Below, piece after piece: positions 1 to 12,800 of a DNA stretch of 64,000 nucleotides. Position 1 is the first letter of the stretch, and every line of letters starts with the position of its first letter. The stretch lies in NCBI RefSeq assembly GCF_000150275.1, contig NW_002060945.1, positions 321,872 to 385,871 on the forward strand. The letters are read 5' to 3'. This DNA comes from Trichoplax adhaerens. Taxonomy: Eukaryota > Placozoa > Uniplacotomia > Trichoplacea > Trichoplacidae. Both the position numbers and the translations under genes were made by a program. The notes under the pieces are model-generated. The model saw only the letters and a program-made list of their open reading frames with translations, was not told where the DNA came from and did not search any database.

Positions 1-814
1 AGTTTATAATGATCCGATTTCGTAGCAACTCGAGATCTGTTCACTTATTACGTTAAATACCTGCCGCAGAGAAGTACTGTAGAAGCTTAAGGGTATACAG
101 ACCAATAAAAATCATAACGCTACTACTACCGAACAACTTGAGAAGTGAATATTCGATAATTATGCGATCATTTATGATTGTACGCAGTAAAACTGAGTAG
201 TCGGGATTGTAAACAACCTAAATAATTGCTTAAAACCATACAGGTATTACCAGAGTTACGTCCATTAATTAATTAGTTATAATTATCGAGAGATCCGCGA
301 TACTTGGCTCTCCAACACTTAGCGCCTAATGCGCACGCGTCATCGGTTGCCATGGCACAACTTTTTGAACACTATGTCTAGCAGAAGCAAAATGCACAAG
401 TTTGTAGAGAGATCAAGTTAAGGAAATGTATGTAGTTTATACTATAGCAATTTTATAGATGTTATAAACCGTTTAATTCATCATAGTATTTGCGTATTCA
501 ATATTAAGTATACGGTTTGGAACACACACCGAATCTTTGTCAGTTGATATTGAAGTTTGAAGAGTGGAAGATTTCGTAGGCGATCGATGTCTGTATACAC
601 TCTTGTATGTATGTCGTATTGGAAATAGCTATAGTAGAATGAACATATTTCATTATGAGCTACGCTTGTAGTATTGCAACAAGATAAGTGTAATGCGGTG
701 ATATTTAGCTACTACTATAAGTCAGGTAATTCTTTTACACTATAGTAAACTGATATGATATTAAAGTACAAGTAGCAAATAATACACTGTTGGTAAGAAT
801 ATCCATAACCTAAG
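1..814. other. Upstream spacer before the dynein-like gene
   Basis: No open frame or splice pattern here looks like coding sequence. The stretch is AT-rich and presumably contains the promoter and 5' untranslated region of the dynein-like gene that starts at 815. I cannot point to a TATA box or other core element. Confidence 0.5.
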
Positions 815-3800
815 ATGGAGACATCAAAATCACCCATCGAACATTCAACTGCTTTAAAGTTTATAAGTGATTACAAAAAGGCTGTTGATGACGAAACAGT
901 TGACAGCTTTCAATATAACGCGTCTGCACTGATCGATCTAGCCAAGGATAAGCAGGAATTATTTGAGGAGGATATCGCCATTATACGAGAACATTTGACG
1001 CGACTATTCGTTACTGTCCTCGGAGAAGAAAGGTAATCTTGACTTTTTCCGACCTTTGAATCATTCTAATAAGATTAATACTGTACTGTATACACAGAAA
1101 ATGATCTAAATTGGTCAGTTAATTAGATGCAATTTATTATCGATAAAGGGCATAATCTAGTAATAAATTTCATCCGTTAACCCCATTGCCAATTTATTAA
1201 TTATGATATCTCTATGCACAATTATTTGACACTGATGTATAACCTAGCAACGAGTGGCAGTGGTCGAGACTCTATGAGGTATTAGAATCATTACAGCCAT
1301 GGAGTTCATCAATCATTAGCCATCAGGTGAGGGTAGCAATGTTGATCGTTTAAAAACCATGACTTGCGTGAATATTAACAACTAGAAGTTATACGTTAAT
1401 AGGAAATTGTTTACATTTTTAAGTCTGTCAATTTTTTACTAATTAATCGTTTTGTATAAGCATAAAGTAGCTAATGTAACATTTTGCTTTAAGTATGATA
1501 AATTTCGCTTTTACTGTGGTAGATAACATACTATATCAATCGCATCAATCGACATATCATAACGAATCCGAGTACTCCATGTGCAACATCAATATCAGAT
1601 ATCATCAAAGCTTTCAATTCGGTAACTATTACATTGCTTATGAATTATTTCGTCTCTGTTTACTCTAACTATACAATTTTATCGTTATCTTTACAGTCAA
1701 AGGATACAACTAGCAATAATAAAATTACTTCAGCTGTAAATGGCTCGAAGCAGGCTGAGAACGTAACCGAGAATGCATCAAAAAGCCCAAGATTAAATAA
1801 ACAAATCCCCGCAAGAAATCCATTAAAAGAAGAAGATAATCCCTATGTGCTAAAAATTAGGGTATGAATATTTTCATAAATTACAATATCATACATACAT
1901 AGTCAGTAATTGTTATGATGTGCCAAAAGTCTTACAAAATAAATCTATATACAAGGATAATCAAAGCTATGTTCCGGATGATGAGTTAAAATTTAGAGAC
2001 ATCAATGAATCTCTCCCTGTAGTGCTCCAAGAAATATCTCAACGTAAGCTTAAATCTAGCAGACTAACACATAAAAAATAATGTATTCCACATGTACCAT
2101 CATTGCTTACTAAGGGCCAATAATAATACCATTTTAGGTGAATCTGCATGGCCAAATCCTGTAGGAGCAACTATTGCTGCCATGAAATTAAATTTACCAG
2201 ATCATGTAAGTAATCAATATGTTTAATCCTAACCAAAGATTCTATCTTATAGACAAATGTGATGTATTAAGAACTAAACTGTTGTTTTCTATATATTTAA
2301 GGTCAAGGAAACCGGTGAAAAACCTGACTCTATTGACCGTGGCAGTAAAGATAATTTGATAAGCATTTCAATAAGGTAAATCAATACATACGTATTAACT
2401 GATAGCATTTCAAAATAATTTTAAAACATTTTATTTAAATTTTAGTCCAAGAACAAAGAAAATCTTAAAAGACAGCCGTGCAGAAGAGCTTAAGGTTTGC
2501 TTTGTGCTCACTTATCCTAAAATATGTTGTGGAATAGAGTAGCAAATTTCAACATATTTCTGAATATTCTTACGTAGATAAATACCGAGATTAAAACCGG
2601 CTGGGATATTCTTAAGTTATTTGCAGCTGGAAGACATACCGGTAATCTATATATCTGTATATTTGGCCATAAAGAATGAAAATTCTTATGATCAGATGAA
2701 TAATACTGCTGTTATATTTCAAACTTTATATAGGTCGTTTACAGTTTGCCTATTTAAATTTTGATGACAGTACGAAAGATTTCAGACCTTATGATTTAGT
2801 AGCGGTACCAAAAAATAAGGTAACGCATTTTTACGTTATAAATATTTACGTTAAAGTATTCTAATTGTCTCTTTTAAATTGATAATGTTTAGCATATAGC
2901 AATATTTAATTTTACTAAATAATGATGAAAACGTTATGTACTTTTATTTACGAAACCAATAAAACTACGAAATGGAAGATAAATCCTGAGCATTTCGTTA
3001 TGTCATGCTATGGTGTTCTACACGTTTATCCGGATCAATCTGCAGGTTTCACTAATTTCTAATTACTCATATAATCTTATATAAAAGCTTTTTCAGGCGT
3101 CCAAAGTGATATAAACAATAATTTTTTTCTTGACTTAATAACTTGTTGCTTTATTTACTTTATTTTACCGACAGAATCATTAACTTTAGATGAATGGCAA
3201 AAAGAAGCAACTATATTTAATGCTATAACTAAAATATTCTTTTTTCGAAATTTTCTACTCCGGAAACTGTTTCTTAGGTCAGTATCGTAACATTTCATCT
3301 CAAACACCTTCATCTTAGTAGCTATGTGATAATTATTTGCGCTTTCTGTTATAAATACGAGTATATCGGTCATTTTTAAGACATATTCCATACCTCATGA
3401 TATTAGTTATGTTTTATAATCATTATAATAAATAAAATAGTAATGATAATCAGTAAATCAAATGTAGATTCGGGTCTTACGTCCGACAACATTACTTATC
3501 AAGAATTTTATGTACCACGAATCTGAAGAAAAGTATTTATTATATTACACTTGTTGATTATATGATATGACTATAAACTAAAAGAATCATCGAAGATTAC
3601 ATTAGCATAACAAATATTTCTCAGTAAATTAACATGACAGTTGCATTTGTAGTACAAATGGAGAAATGGAAGCCTTTCATTATATAACACTTGTTGATTA
3701 TACAACATGATTATAGAACCCAAAATCATGGGTGATTACAATAGCACGTTAAATTTTATTCAGTAAATTAATTTGTCACTCGCATTTGTATTAACTTATA

Positions 3801-6800
3801 AATGTGGCAGTGGAAGAATTATTCGTATGGAATCAAATATTAAATGGATAGACGTTATTTTAATATAACCTGGTTTACGATAATTATATGCGAATTCCTA
3901 ATTCTGATACTTTTCTTACAACAGATGGAGAAGAAATTCAAAGTATTCCCAGTTTTATAAAACTCGTCAAATCATTAGTCGCGACCTACTTTTGAATAAT
4001 AACTCATTTTATTCTGCCATATCCCAGATATCCAGGTATAAAAGAAATTTTTGAAGACTTATATATTAAACTTTAGATGTCTAAGCAAAGGAGAAACAAT
4101 CTGGTATAACTATGATAACAATTTCTTCTAATCCTTATTTTTTAGTCTGCTTGTAGATCTCGAAACAATCGAATTCTTACCTTTGGATGAACAGTAAATC
4201 TCTTTTATATACGGATTTTTACGAAAGAATTTTATTTGCAGCTATATATATTAACATCCAGTCAATATTTAAATTATAGCACTTGCTTTACTTTGGCTGA
4301 CTTTGTCGAATTTTGTCAAAGAACAAGAGAAAAAGCTGATAAATTTATTCGAAAATTTTTTACGTAAATGCTGAAACTTTTGCTAATTACAAAACTACTT
4401 TTAATTTTAAGTATAAATAATCTCGGCATTAAATTAAAAATTTTTAAATACGTATGTATCAAAGGTTGATTGTTTAGATTAACAAGCAAAAGGTATATAA
4501 TCTGTATTGAAATTATCTAATAGCTACTTTGCGGCCAATTTATTTCAGGTATTCTCAGAAGATTATGGATAAAACTTTTGAGAGCTCATTAGACCGTTTA
4601 AAACACTATGAAGCCTTGTGTAAAAAGAAACAGCCAATGTAAGTTGGTTGTCATTTAGCTTAAACTATTTAGAGGAGATATTTTAGATTACTTTGCGCTT
4701 TCGTTGTGTAGAACGAAAGAATCGTTGTATATAATGAAACAGAAAGCAGATAAACGGCAGCAAGATCTAGAAGATGCAAAAAATGAAGTTCGGTAAGCAT
4801 TTCATCCTCTTCAATATCTAGTAAGCAACTGATCGTGAAATAATCTCCGCTGCATTGGTAATACATTAAATTATGCATTCTTCTAGGCGTTTAAGCCATT
4901 TAGCTAGCTTAATCGACTATCTAACAATCGAAAGTTTGGTTAAAATGTCTCGTGCCAATATCACCAAGTTTGTTACTAAAACATTGAGTGATGAATCGAC
5001 TAGAAGAGATGCCCTATTTAAAGCTGACTTAGTTTTTAATTCCGAAGGTATGTTATGATATTACCGGATGTTTATTATAACTACATAGCTTAGACATGAA
5101 TACTGAGTGTTATGCTAGTAGTTTTTAACTTTATTACGTGAGCGAAAGAAAATTTGGTGTACTGAAAGTTTAATGTTATTATCACATACTGTAGATCAGT
5201 TGATGCTACAACCGTTTCAGCGCCATTTTAGGAAGATTATCGCATCCATGCTAAACGATATTCCTTCAATCTTGTGTGAAATGATTAAAACTAGTCAATC
5301 TCCTGACGAACCTTTGGTTTTACAAACACTTACTAATTCTAGCAGTTTTATGCAATCACCATTACCAAGAATATCCAGCGTAATGAATCAGGCTCAGGAT
5401 ACTACAGAAGTAAATGATTTAGAAGAATCACAAAATCAGCAAAATACTAACGCTAAGCGTGGAGTTGCCTTTGCACCCACACCATCAAACCAGGGTATGG
5501 AGATATTTGCATTTAATACAGAAGATCCGCACTATTAATAGTAATGTTGTGATGATTTTAGATGTAAACAACGTTAAAATATATGTACATACATTATTAT
5601 TTTTATGATTTATCCGTCCATTACCATACATTGGACAAAAGGCAAAGAATTTATGAGACTGCCAACTCCAACGAAGTCTCCATCAATACAATTTTCCGAC
5701 TCTAAACGCGATTTATCAACACGCGAAGAATATGTTGTTAAGCCAAATTACAATATCGAAGTGCAAGGACATAGTATTATAGCTCAGCATACGCCTCTAT
5801 CTAAAAGAAATTTAGAAGAAAAATTACATTTAGAGTAAGCGATTTGAATGTATACGCGTATATTATATTATAATTTTAGCCATTTGAAGTTTAATTTTAT
5901 ACCTAATTCTAAATTATTTGTTTTTTTTCTTAATAATGAACAACGAATTATGTCTTTAACTTTAATTAACTCCCCAACAATTTGGTGCCAACTTCTACTT
6001 CTTATCAATAGTATTCTAATTCAAGAATATAATCAAAAACAATCACTCTTAGTCGAAGAAGACCTTACAGATATTGATCAGTTTTGTGCCAAGTATGAAT
6101 GGCTTTGTGAAATTCATGCTTTCGTCAGACAATGGGGTAATGATCAAATGAATGAACTAAACAAAGTTAATCCTCAAGTATTTAAGGTATTAAACGAAAA
6201 CTATAATATTAAATTATCGTAAGTTTGCCATGCTATATGAATAGTTTTTATATGCATCCTCATCATAGCCGTTTGCATACTATAAGTTGTTGTAGCAATG
6301 ATGTGCCAAAGTGGCTACTGTAATCCATTTTCTCATTTGATAGGAGCAATTTCAGATCATTAGCCAATGGATTGAAAGAGTCCAGGAAGTTCCTGATTCA
6401 TTTATCACAAGCAATAAACTGTTTAATATCCACTGTAAAGGAATAGAATATGCTTTACTACCGAGATTAAAGCAGATCTTTAAAAATTTGGATAATTTAA
6501 TTAGCGAGAAATATCACACATTGGCTGTAGGATTTATACGTGGGATTGACAGTTTAACCACTGTAAGTGATTGAAAGCGCTATCTTATTAACCTGTTGTA
6601 GAAAGCTACAACAGAGTGGAATGTATAAATAAGCATAAATTGATCGGAGCACATAAGATAACGTAGGGTAATTTCTAAATTACTTGTTCAGGAAATGTAC
6701 GAAAGAAAATTTGACATTGAAAAGTTTGCCAAGTTTGTCCATCGTGTTTCTCAAACGAACGAGAGTCAAAATCAGCTAGAAGATGATCTTAATAACATCA

Positions 6801-9800
6801 AATTTTATTACGAGGTAAGATGATTTATTGCAGTTTTTCTAATTTTAAAGACTGAAAGAGATTCACTTCATTTTCTTTATAGTAAATGCTCTATTTAATC
6901 GTTTATATAAGTCAGTAGAATCGATTAAGATCGAGAAAATAGTATAATACACAACTTAAAATAGACATGTTCATCATCCTTTGAATACTACATGAAGAAT
7001 TTGTTTTCATTTCTAAAACTGACTTTGTATAATGATGTTAACTATTTGCTATTACAACTAGTGTATTACAAAGCGCAATTTCATCAATGCATTATATGGA
7101 ATTTGCTCTTAATTTCATTATGTGATTCACATATTCTAGTAGTGAACAGAATGTACTAGGTGTAACATCTCAGTAAATTTATCCGTTGTAGGTTATCCGC
7201 AAGCACTGCCATCAACCTACTACGGAAGAATCGCATTTGTTATCTAAGGTAGGGTTACTAATTATTCGTTTAGCACGGATAAAAATTTTACCTTGTGCGA
7301 TAAAATACCTCGAAAGAGCTTCAATTTTTCGTTCACTCCATTCCATGAGTAAGTTCTTCACCAGCACTACCGTGTATAGACGGTTGCTAGGCTTCTAATT
7401 TAGCTCATAAAGTATAATCTGTTTGGGACTGTATGATATCTATTAAGTTACTTTCGCAGAGACAAGAAAACAGATTTTCTTCTTGCATACATTCAATAAC
7501 TTTCACTACGTGTACTGCTACAACACCGTAGTTCGATGAATAAACATCATAGTTGTAAGGAAAATAATCTATTTTCCCTTCTCCAAGATATAACACTCTG
7601 CAGCAGTACCAGTGTTGGTTATAGAGGTTAAGCTTTCGAGTCTACAGTAGTTTGATGTGCTGTCTGTTCCGAGAAAGTCTTGAAACTTTATGTCACGATA
7701 CCCATGACGCTAGTAATTTTTTTATAATAAGTGGCTTTTAATTTAATATCCCCTAATAAGTGCTCTCAATTGGTGATACCGCTAAGGAATTAAGTTTAGC
7801 AGATCGAGCTACAGGACTTGTTACGATCATCTTATCGGCTTGCTAGAAGAACGTAAAGAATCTAACAGAAACAAAAAAATTCTAAGAACGATTTATATTG
7901 TAATTTTGTCACGAATCTGAAATTAGCCATAAAAATTATAGTTAAAATGTTAATTCCCTTTCAATGGGATGCTACGCTAATTCTATACACTCTGACGTAC
8001 TGTATCGTCATGAATCTTTAGTATCACTGGATGTGAGTTAAAATAGTCATGCAATAACTATCGATTTATTACTACCATTATGCGAAATTTGTAGTTATTA
8101 ACCCTATTACACAATTAGTACCATTATTCTAATTACTATTAGAGTTTATCCCGGCTAATATCTACGCTATATTTCGCTTTCCTCCTTGCAGGGCCTGCAA
8201 TACGCTATGCAGTATACTGCAGTTATGTAATAATTATCTTTTCAGCTAATGCTCATAGTTTTTGTTACCAGTGATTGGCAAATAGAAAGAATTATTATTT
8301 GATTGTTAGAATAAATTGTAGACTGTCACTAACCTTGCTAAATTGGTCCTTCTCACATTGCATTGTAGCTAAATTCTTGTTGGAGGATATTCTCCGTTAG
8401 TCTGCTGGATGCCGTTGAATTCGTTGATAGCGAAAAACCAATCATGATTGAAGGTTTAGAAGAAAAGATCAAGGTAAATACCGTTAAATGGCATTATGAC
8501 ATTATCCCGATTTTAGTTGCAAATACTTTGATATTGCTAAATTCACTTATTTGATTAATTTGTTCTAGTATACTACTGTATATCATACACAGATTCAGCA
8601 AATTGAACACTATGTACTATAGTAATATGCGTAGTATGATTTTTCAGCCTTAAGCTACTATATTAACAAGCAGCAATTCTAAATTTCTACCTAAGATATA
8701 CGCGATGTAATACTCGTAGTCCTGTGAAAAATAAATATTTCAGTACACGTATGCTATTATATTTTTGGGGGAAAAGCTATTCTGTGGGATAGCATTAATT
8801 AGTAATTCGTTTATATCTCATGATTTTGACACTTATAGGCTCTAGCTGCAGATGCAGAAGACATCGGCAAAGATGCCACGTCTGGTATTTTCTTGGATCC
8901 CGACCAGAGTCCTTCTCATGCTTTAACGCTTATGAGAGATGTAAGAACAAAATACAGTTATCATTTTTGGATTACTTGTATACGTTGACTATCGTTAGAT
9001 GTAGATTGACAATGTTCTCAGCAGGCAATATTGACTTTGAGTCTAATCGCTCACTAATAAAATGATATACGGGAATTGATCCATTTTATTTTTGAACTTC
9101 TCGATCAGCTACGAAATGAATTTCAAGATATTCGAACAAGCTTACTTAATTTAAGTAAATGGCGTGAGTCGATTACTGGTCGCCCGTATGATTTTAGCCG
9201 TTTAACAGCGATCTTAAAGAATATAGACATACGCCAAGAGATGTGGAAATATATTGAAGTTTCGGAAGGAAGAATAAGAGATTGGATGAATACATCATTT
9301 TATAAGGTATTGATTCTGTCTTCTAGCGTAACAATATCAAACCTAGTTGTAAATTGACATTTTTGAAAGCTTCTATAAAATTTGATCGCGCTTTATGATA
9401 TTATAACACGTTTAGTTGGATGTTACCAAATTAATTCATAAAGTAAACGAATGGAAAAATGCATCAGTCCAGCTCAGAAATCAACTTCCTATAGGAGATC
9501 GTGTCCTTGATTACTGGAAAAAGAGTCTGGTCGATATTGAACGTCATACACCATTTCTAGCAAAGCTTTCAACGAAATCATTAAAGGTAGGAATAATACG
9601 GTATTGGAAATGGCATATTTTATAAGCAACAGTAGAGGATATTTGCTGTAAACGGCTCTTCAATGACTAAAGAATAGCTGAATAAATGATGCAAGATAAT
9701 ATAGCCATGCTATTGACTTCTGTACTAGTATTATAGGTCAGACTATTTAACCATTCCAATTTTATCCCTAAATTAGGCGCGCCATTGGAAAGATATATTT

Positions 9801-12800
9801 ATTGGAATTGGCCAACCTTATGATTCTACGTGGCTTTTCACTACTAAAGAGTTGCTATCATTTGATCTAGAATTACATACTTCGCTAATTAACTCAGTGG
9901 TTGCCAGGGCTGACGCGGAGTTTGCGTTAGAAGGATCTTTTCAGCAAATTTGCAAAGTTTGGGAAGATAAAAAGTTACAATTGACAAAGCATATACCTAT
10001 CGTTCAAGGTTCTAGAGCGTGAATTTTTACTTAAAGTTTCGCCTCAACTCTCTATTTTTTGTCGACTCTCCATGTAACTTTTTTACTATTACATTCTTTA
10101 TCAAATGTTTAGTTTCAAATGTAAATCAAACACCAATGTCAACAGATAGCAATGTAAATGAGATAGCTAAGGTAATGTTAATGTATATATAGTTGTAATT
10201 CTCACAAAGTATTTCATCGTGCCACTGTTTTATCGATTTTACAATAACTTAGCAAGAGATCATTGTCATTTTATAGCAGGATAGTAGAATGGACGACGAT
10301 GCTCTTGTTCTTATGGGCGTTGAGGAATTAAAAGTACAATTAGAGGTAAATACGTTATAAATGGACAAATCTAATACCTATCATATTACAATTATCATTT
10401 GATTCACGTTACTGATTAATTAAGTTGTACGTGTGTAGTTGTTACCAGATTATAATATAAGAATACTGGTTAAACTGTCTTCATGCACTTATTTAAAATT
10501 TAATCAAACTACTACCAATGTTATTGAATATTTATTTTGTCTACATGCTCTTATTGATTGATATAAAACGGCGAGTAGATCATGTTGTTAATCAGTCCTA
10601 CATTTCTATATCTAATACACAAAATATAATAGGATCACCAGATTACATTGCGTGGAATGCTAGTTTCTTCGCACTTAGCAGATTTACGCTATCAAGTCGA
10701 AGCATGGTCAACAATGTTGCAGCAACTTAATGAAATTATTGATAGTTGGAGCAATTGCCAACAAAAAGTAAAATCACTGCCCTATTTTTAGAATTATATT
10801 ATTATAATTTCTAAAAGGATATATTACTAATTTATGCCATTTTCCTACAGTGGCTTCTCTTATATAATGTGTTTCAAAGAAAGCGTATTAAAACTGACTT
10901 GAGCAAGCAATATCAAGAATTTGAAAAGATCAACTCTGGTTATAAGGATTTCCTGAGATCAGTTGTCGAAAATCCCAAAGTTTTGAATTTAGTGAATCGT
11001 CGAAGGAGCCAGAAAGCCCACAAAGATGTTCACGGAGAGAATCTGTTGCAATTACTATTCAACTACAGCGATACTCAGGTGCATTATACATTTTGACCTT
11101 GTTTATTTAAATCAAATGTTCCAGTATCCATTTTTGTAGCTGTTGCTAAATCTAAAGTCACTACAAATTAGTACAGTATCAATATTAATCTCCACTACTA
11201 CTTAGTGTTAATGCAGCTGAAAAACATTCATTACGTTACGTTTTGTTTATATGCTCTACGTCGTTCTATTTATCTCACAAGACTTTTTATCACGTAGGAC
11301 CAAATAATAAAACATCTGTATTTTCTTTTGGAAGAAGCTCGTAATGAATTTCCAAGATTTTATTTTATTAGCAATCATCAATTATTAGATATTATGTCGT
11401 ACGCAGATAACCCATCAGCATTAGCACAATTTGTAAATCACTGTTTTCCTGGAATTTTATCATTAAAATTGATTCTTCCGGAACAAACTATTTCTGTCAT
11501 GAGAAATACTACTAATGAAATCAATGCGGCTTTCAACGGTAATGATTAATAAGGTTGAATTTTTTAATTATTTTTCTTTAAGAGGAGGAGAGATTGAATA
11601 ATTATAACTAATTCTATTTGATCTTGAAATAGCTCATTTATTACAAGTATCAGCACTCGAAGGCAACCTAGATGAAGTTGTCGAATTGACAACAAGAATA
11701 AAGGCGGAATCCCAGCCACATAAATGGTTTGCAGCAGTGGAAACTGGCATGAAAGAAAGTTTAGCTATTATTTTACAGGATTGTCTTCATAGTCGATTGG
11801 ATGGTATGAAAGCGCCAGATGATATCTCAAGTCTAAATAAATTACATTACGTTATTGAAAGTAAATTAACTGGACAACTACAATATTGGCGTTATGGCGA
11901 TAATATTATATCTTATTTTATGAGATATCCTTCGCAATGTATCGAACTAGTGGAAGCAATTGTATGGGCCCAATGTGTCCTGTTAACTTGCTCTCGAGTT
12001 ACGCCTGTCAGATTTACAGACATTAAGTATGCTAATCATCAACACAATACTAGCTCGCGGAAACAACACATATATCAAAATTTTGTCGTATTTATTTTTT
12101 TGTTTTAATGTACTTATTTTTGTTTCAGGGAATGGCTAATGTCGAATATCAACTTTCTTGTTGACAACCTTAATACTGGTATTAAATATCGAGTAGCTGA
12201 ACATGCCCAAAAAAGAATTGCCCTCCTTATCACATCACTAATTACTAGAGCAGTTTACCATAGAGACGTTATGGATAGTAAGCTTATTTATACTTGCTAT
12301 CTTAAAACCTATGTGTTGCTAAATTAAATTAAATTGTATATAAATCAATGTGTGCTAGGCAATACAATTGATATGTATCTTTTTATTATCTTAACCTTTT
12401 AGGATTGAATGAATCTGCAAGTTACTCACCAAGAAGCTTCGAATGGCAGAGCACATTACGTTACGATATCAAGTATATGAAAGAAAGTATTTCTCCCAAG
12501 CAACGTTATAAATTTGCAAATCAATCCGAACTATCGCAGATGTTTAATTTAATGCACATCGATTGCAATCTCAATATTGTTGGTAGACAGATTCAATATG
12601 GATATGAGTATAGTGGACCATACTCTAGATTAGTTTTAACTCCATTAACTGAACGTTGCTTTATTGCCATGGCTAGTGCTATCAGTAATTACCAGTGTGG
12701 AGCAATAACTGGCTCAGCTGTATTCGGTAAAGCGGAAACAATTCGAGAATTAGGCCTATCTACAGCACATCATTCTGTCATCTTCAGCTGTAGTAGTTTT

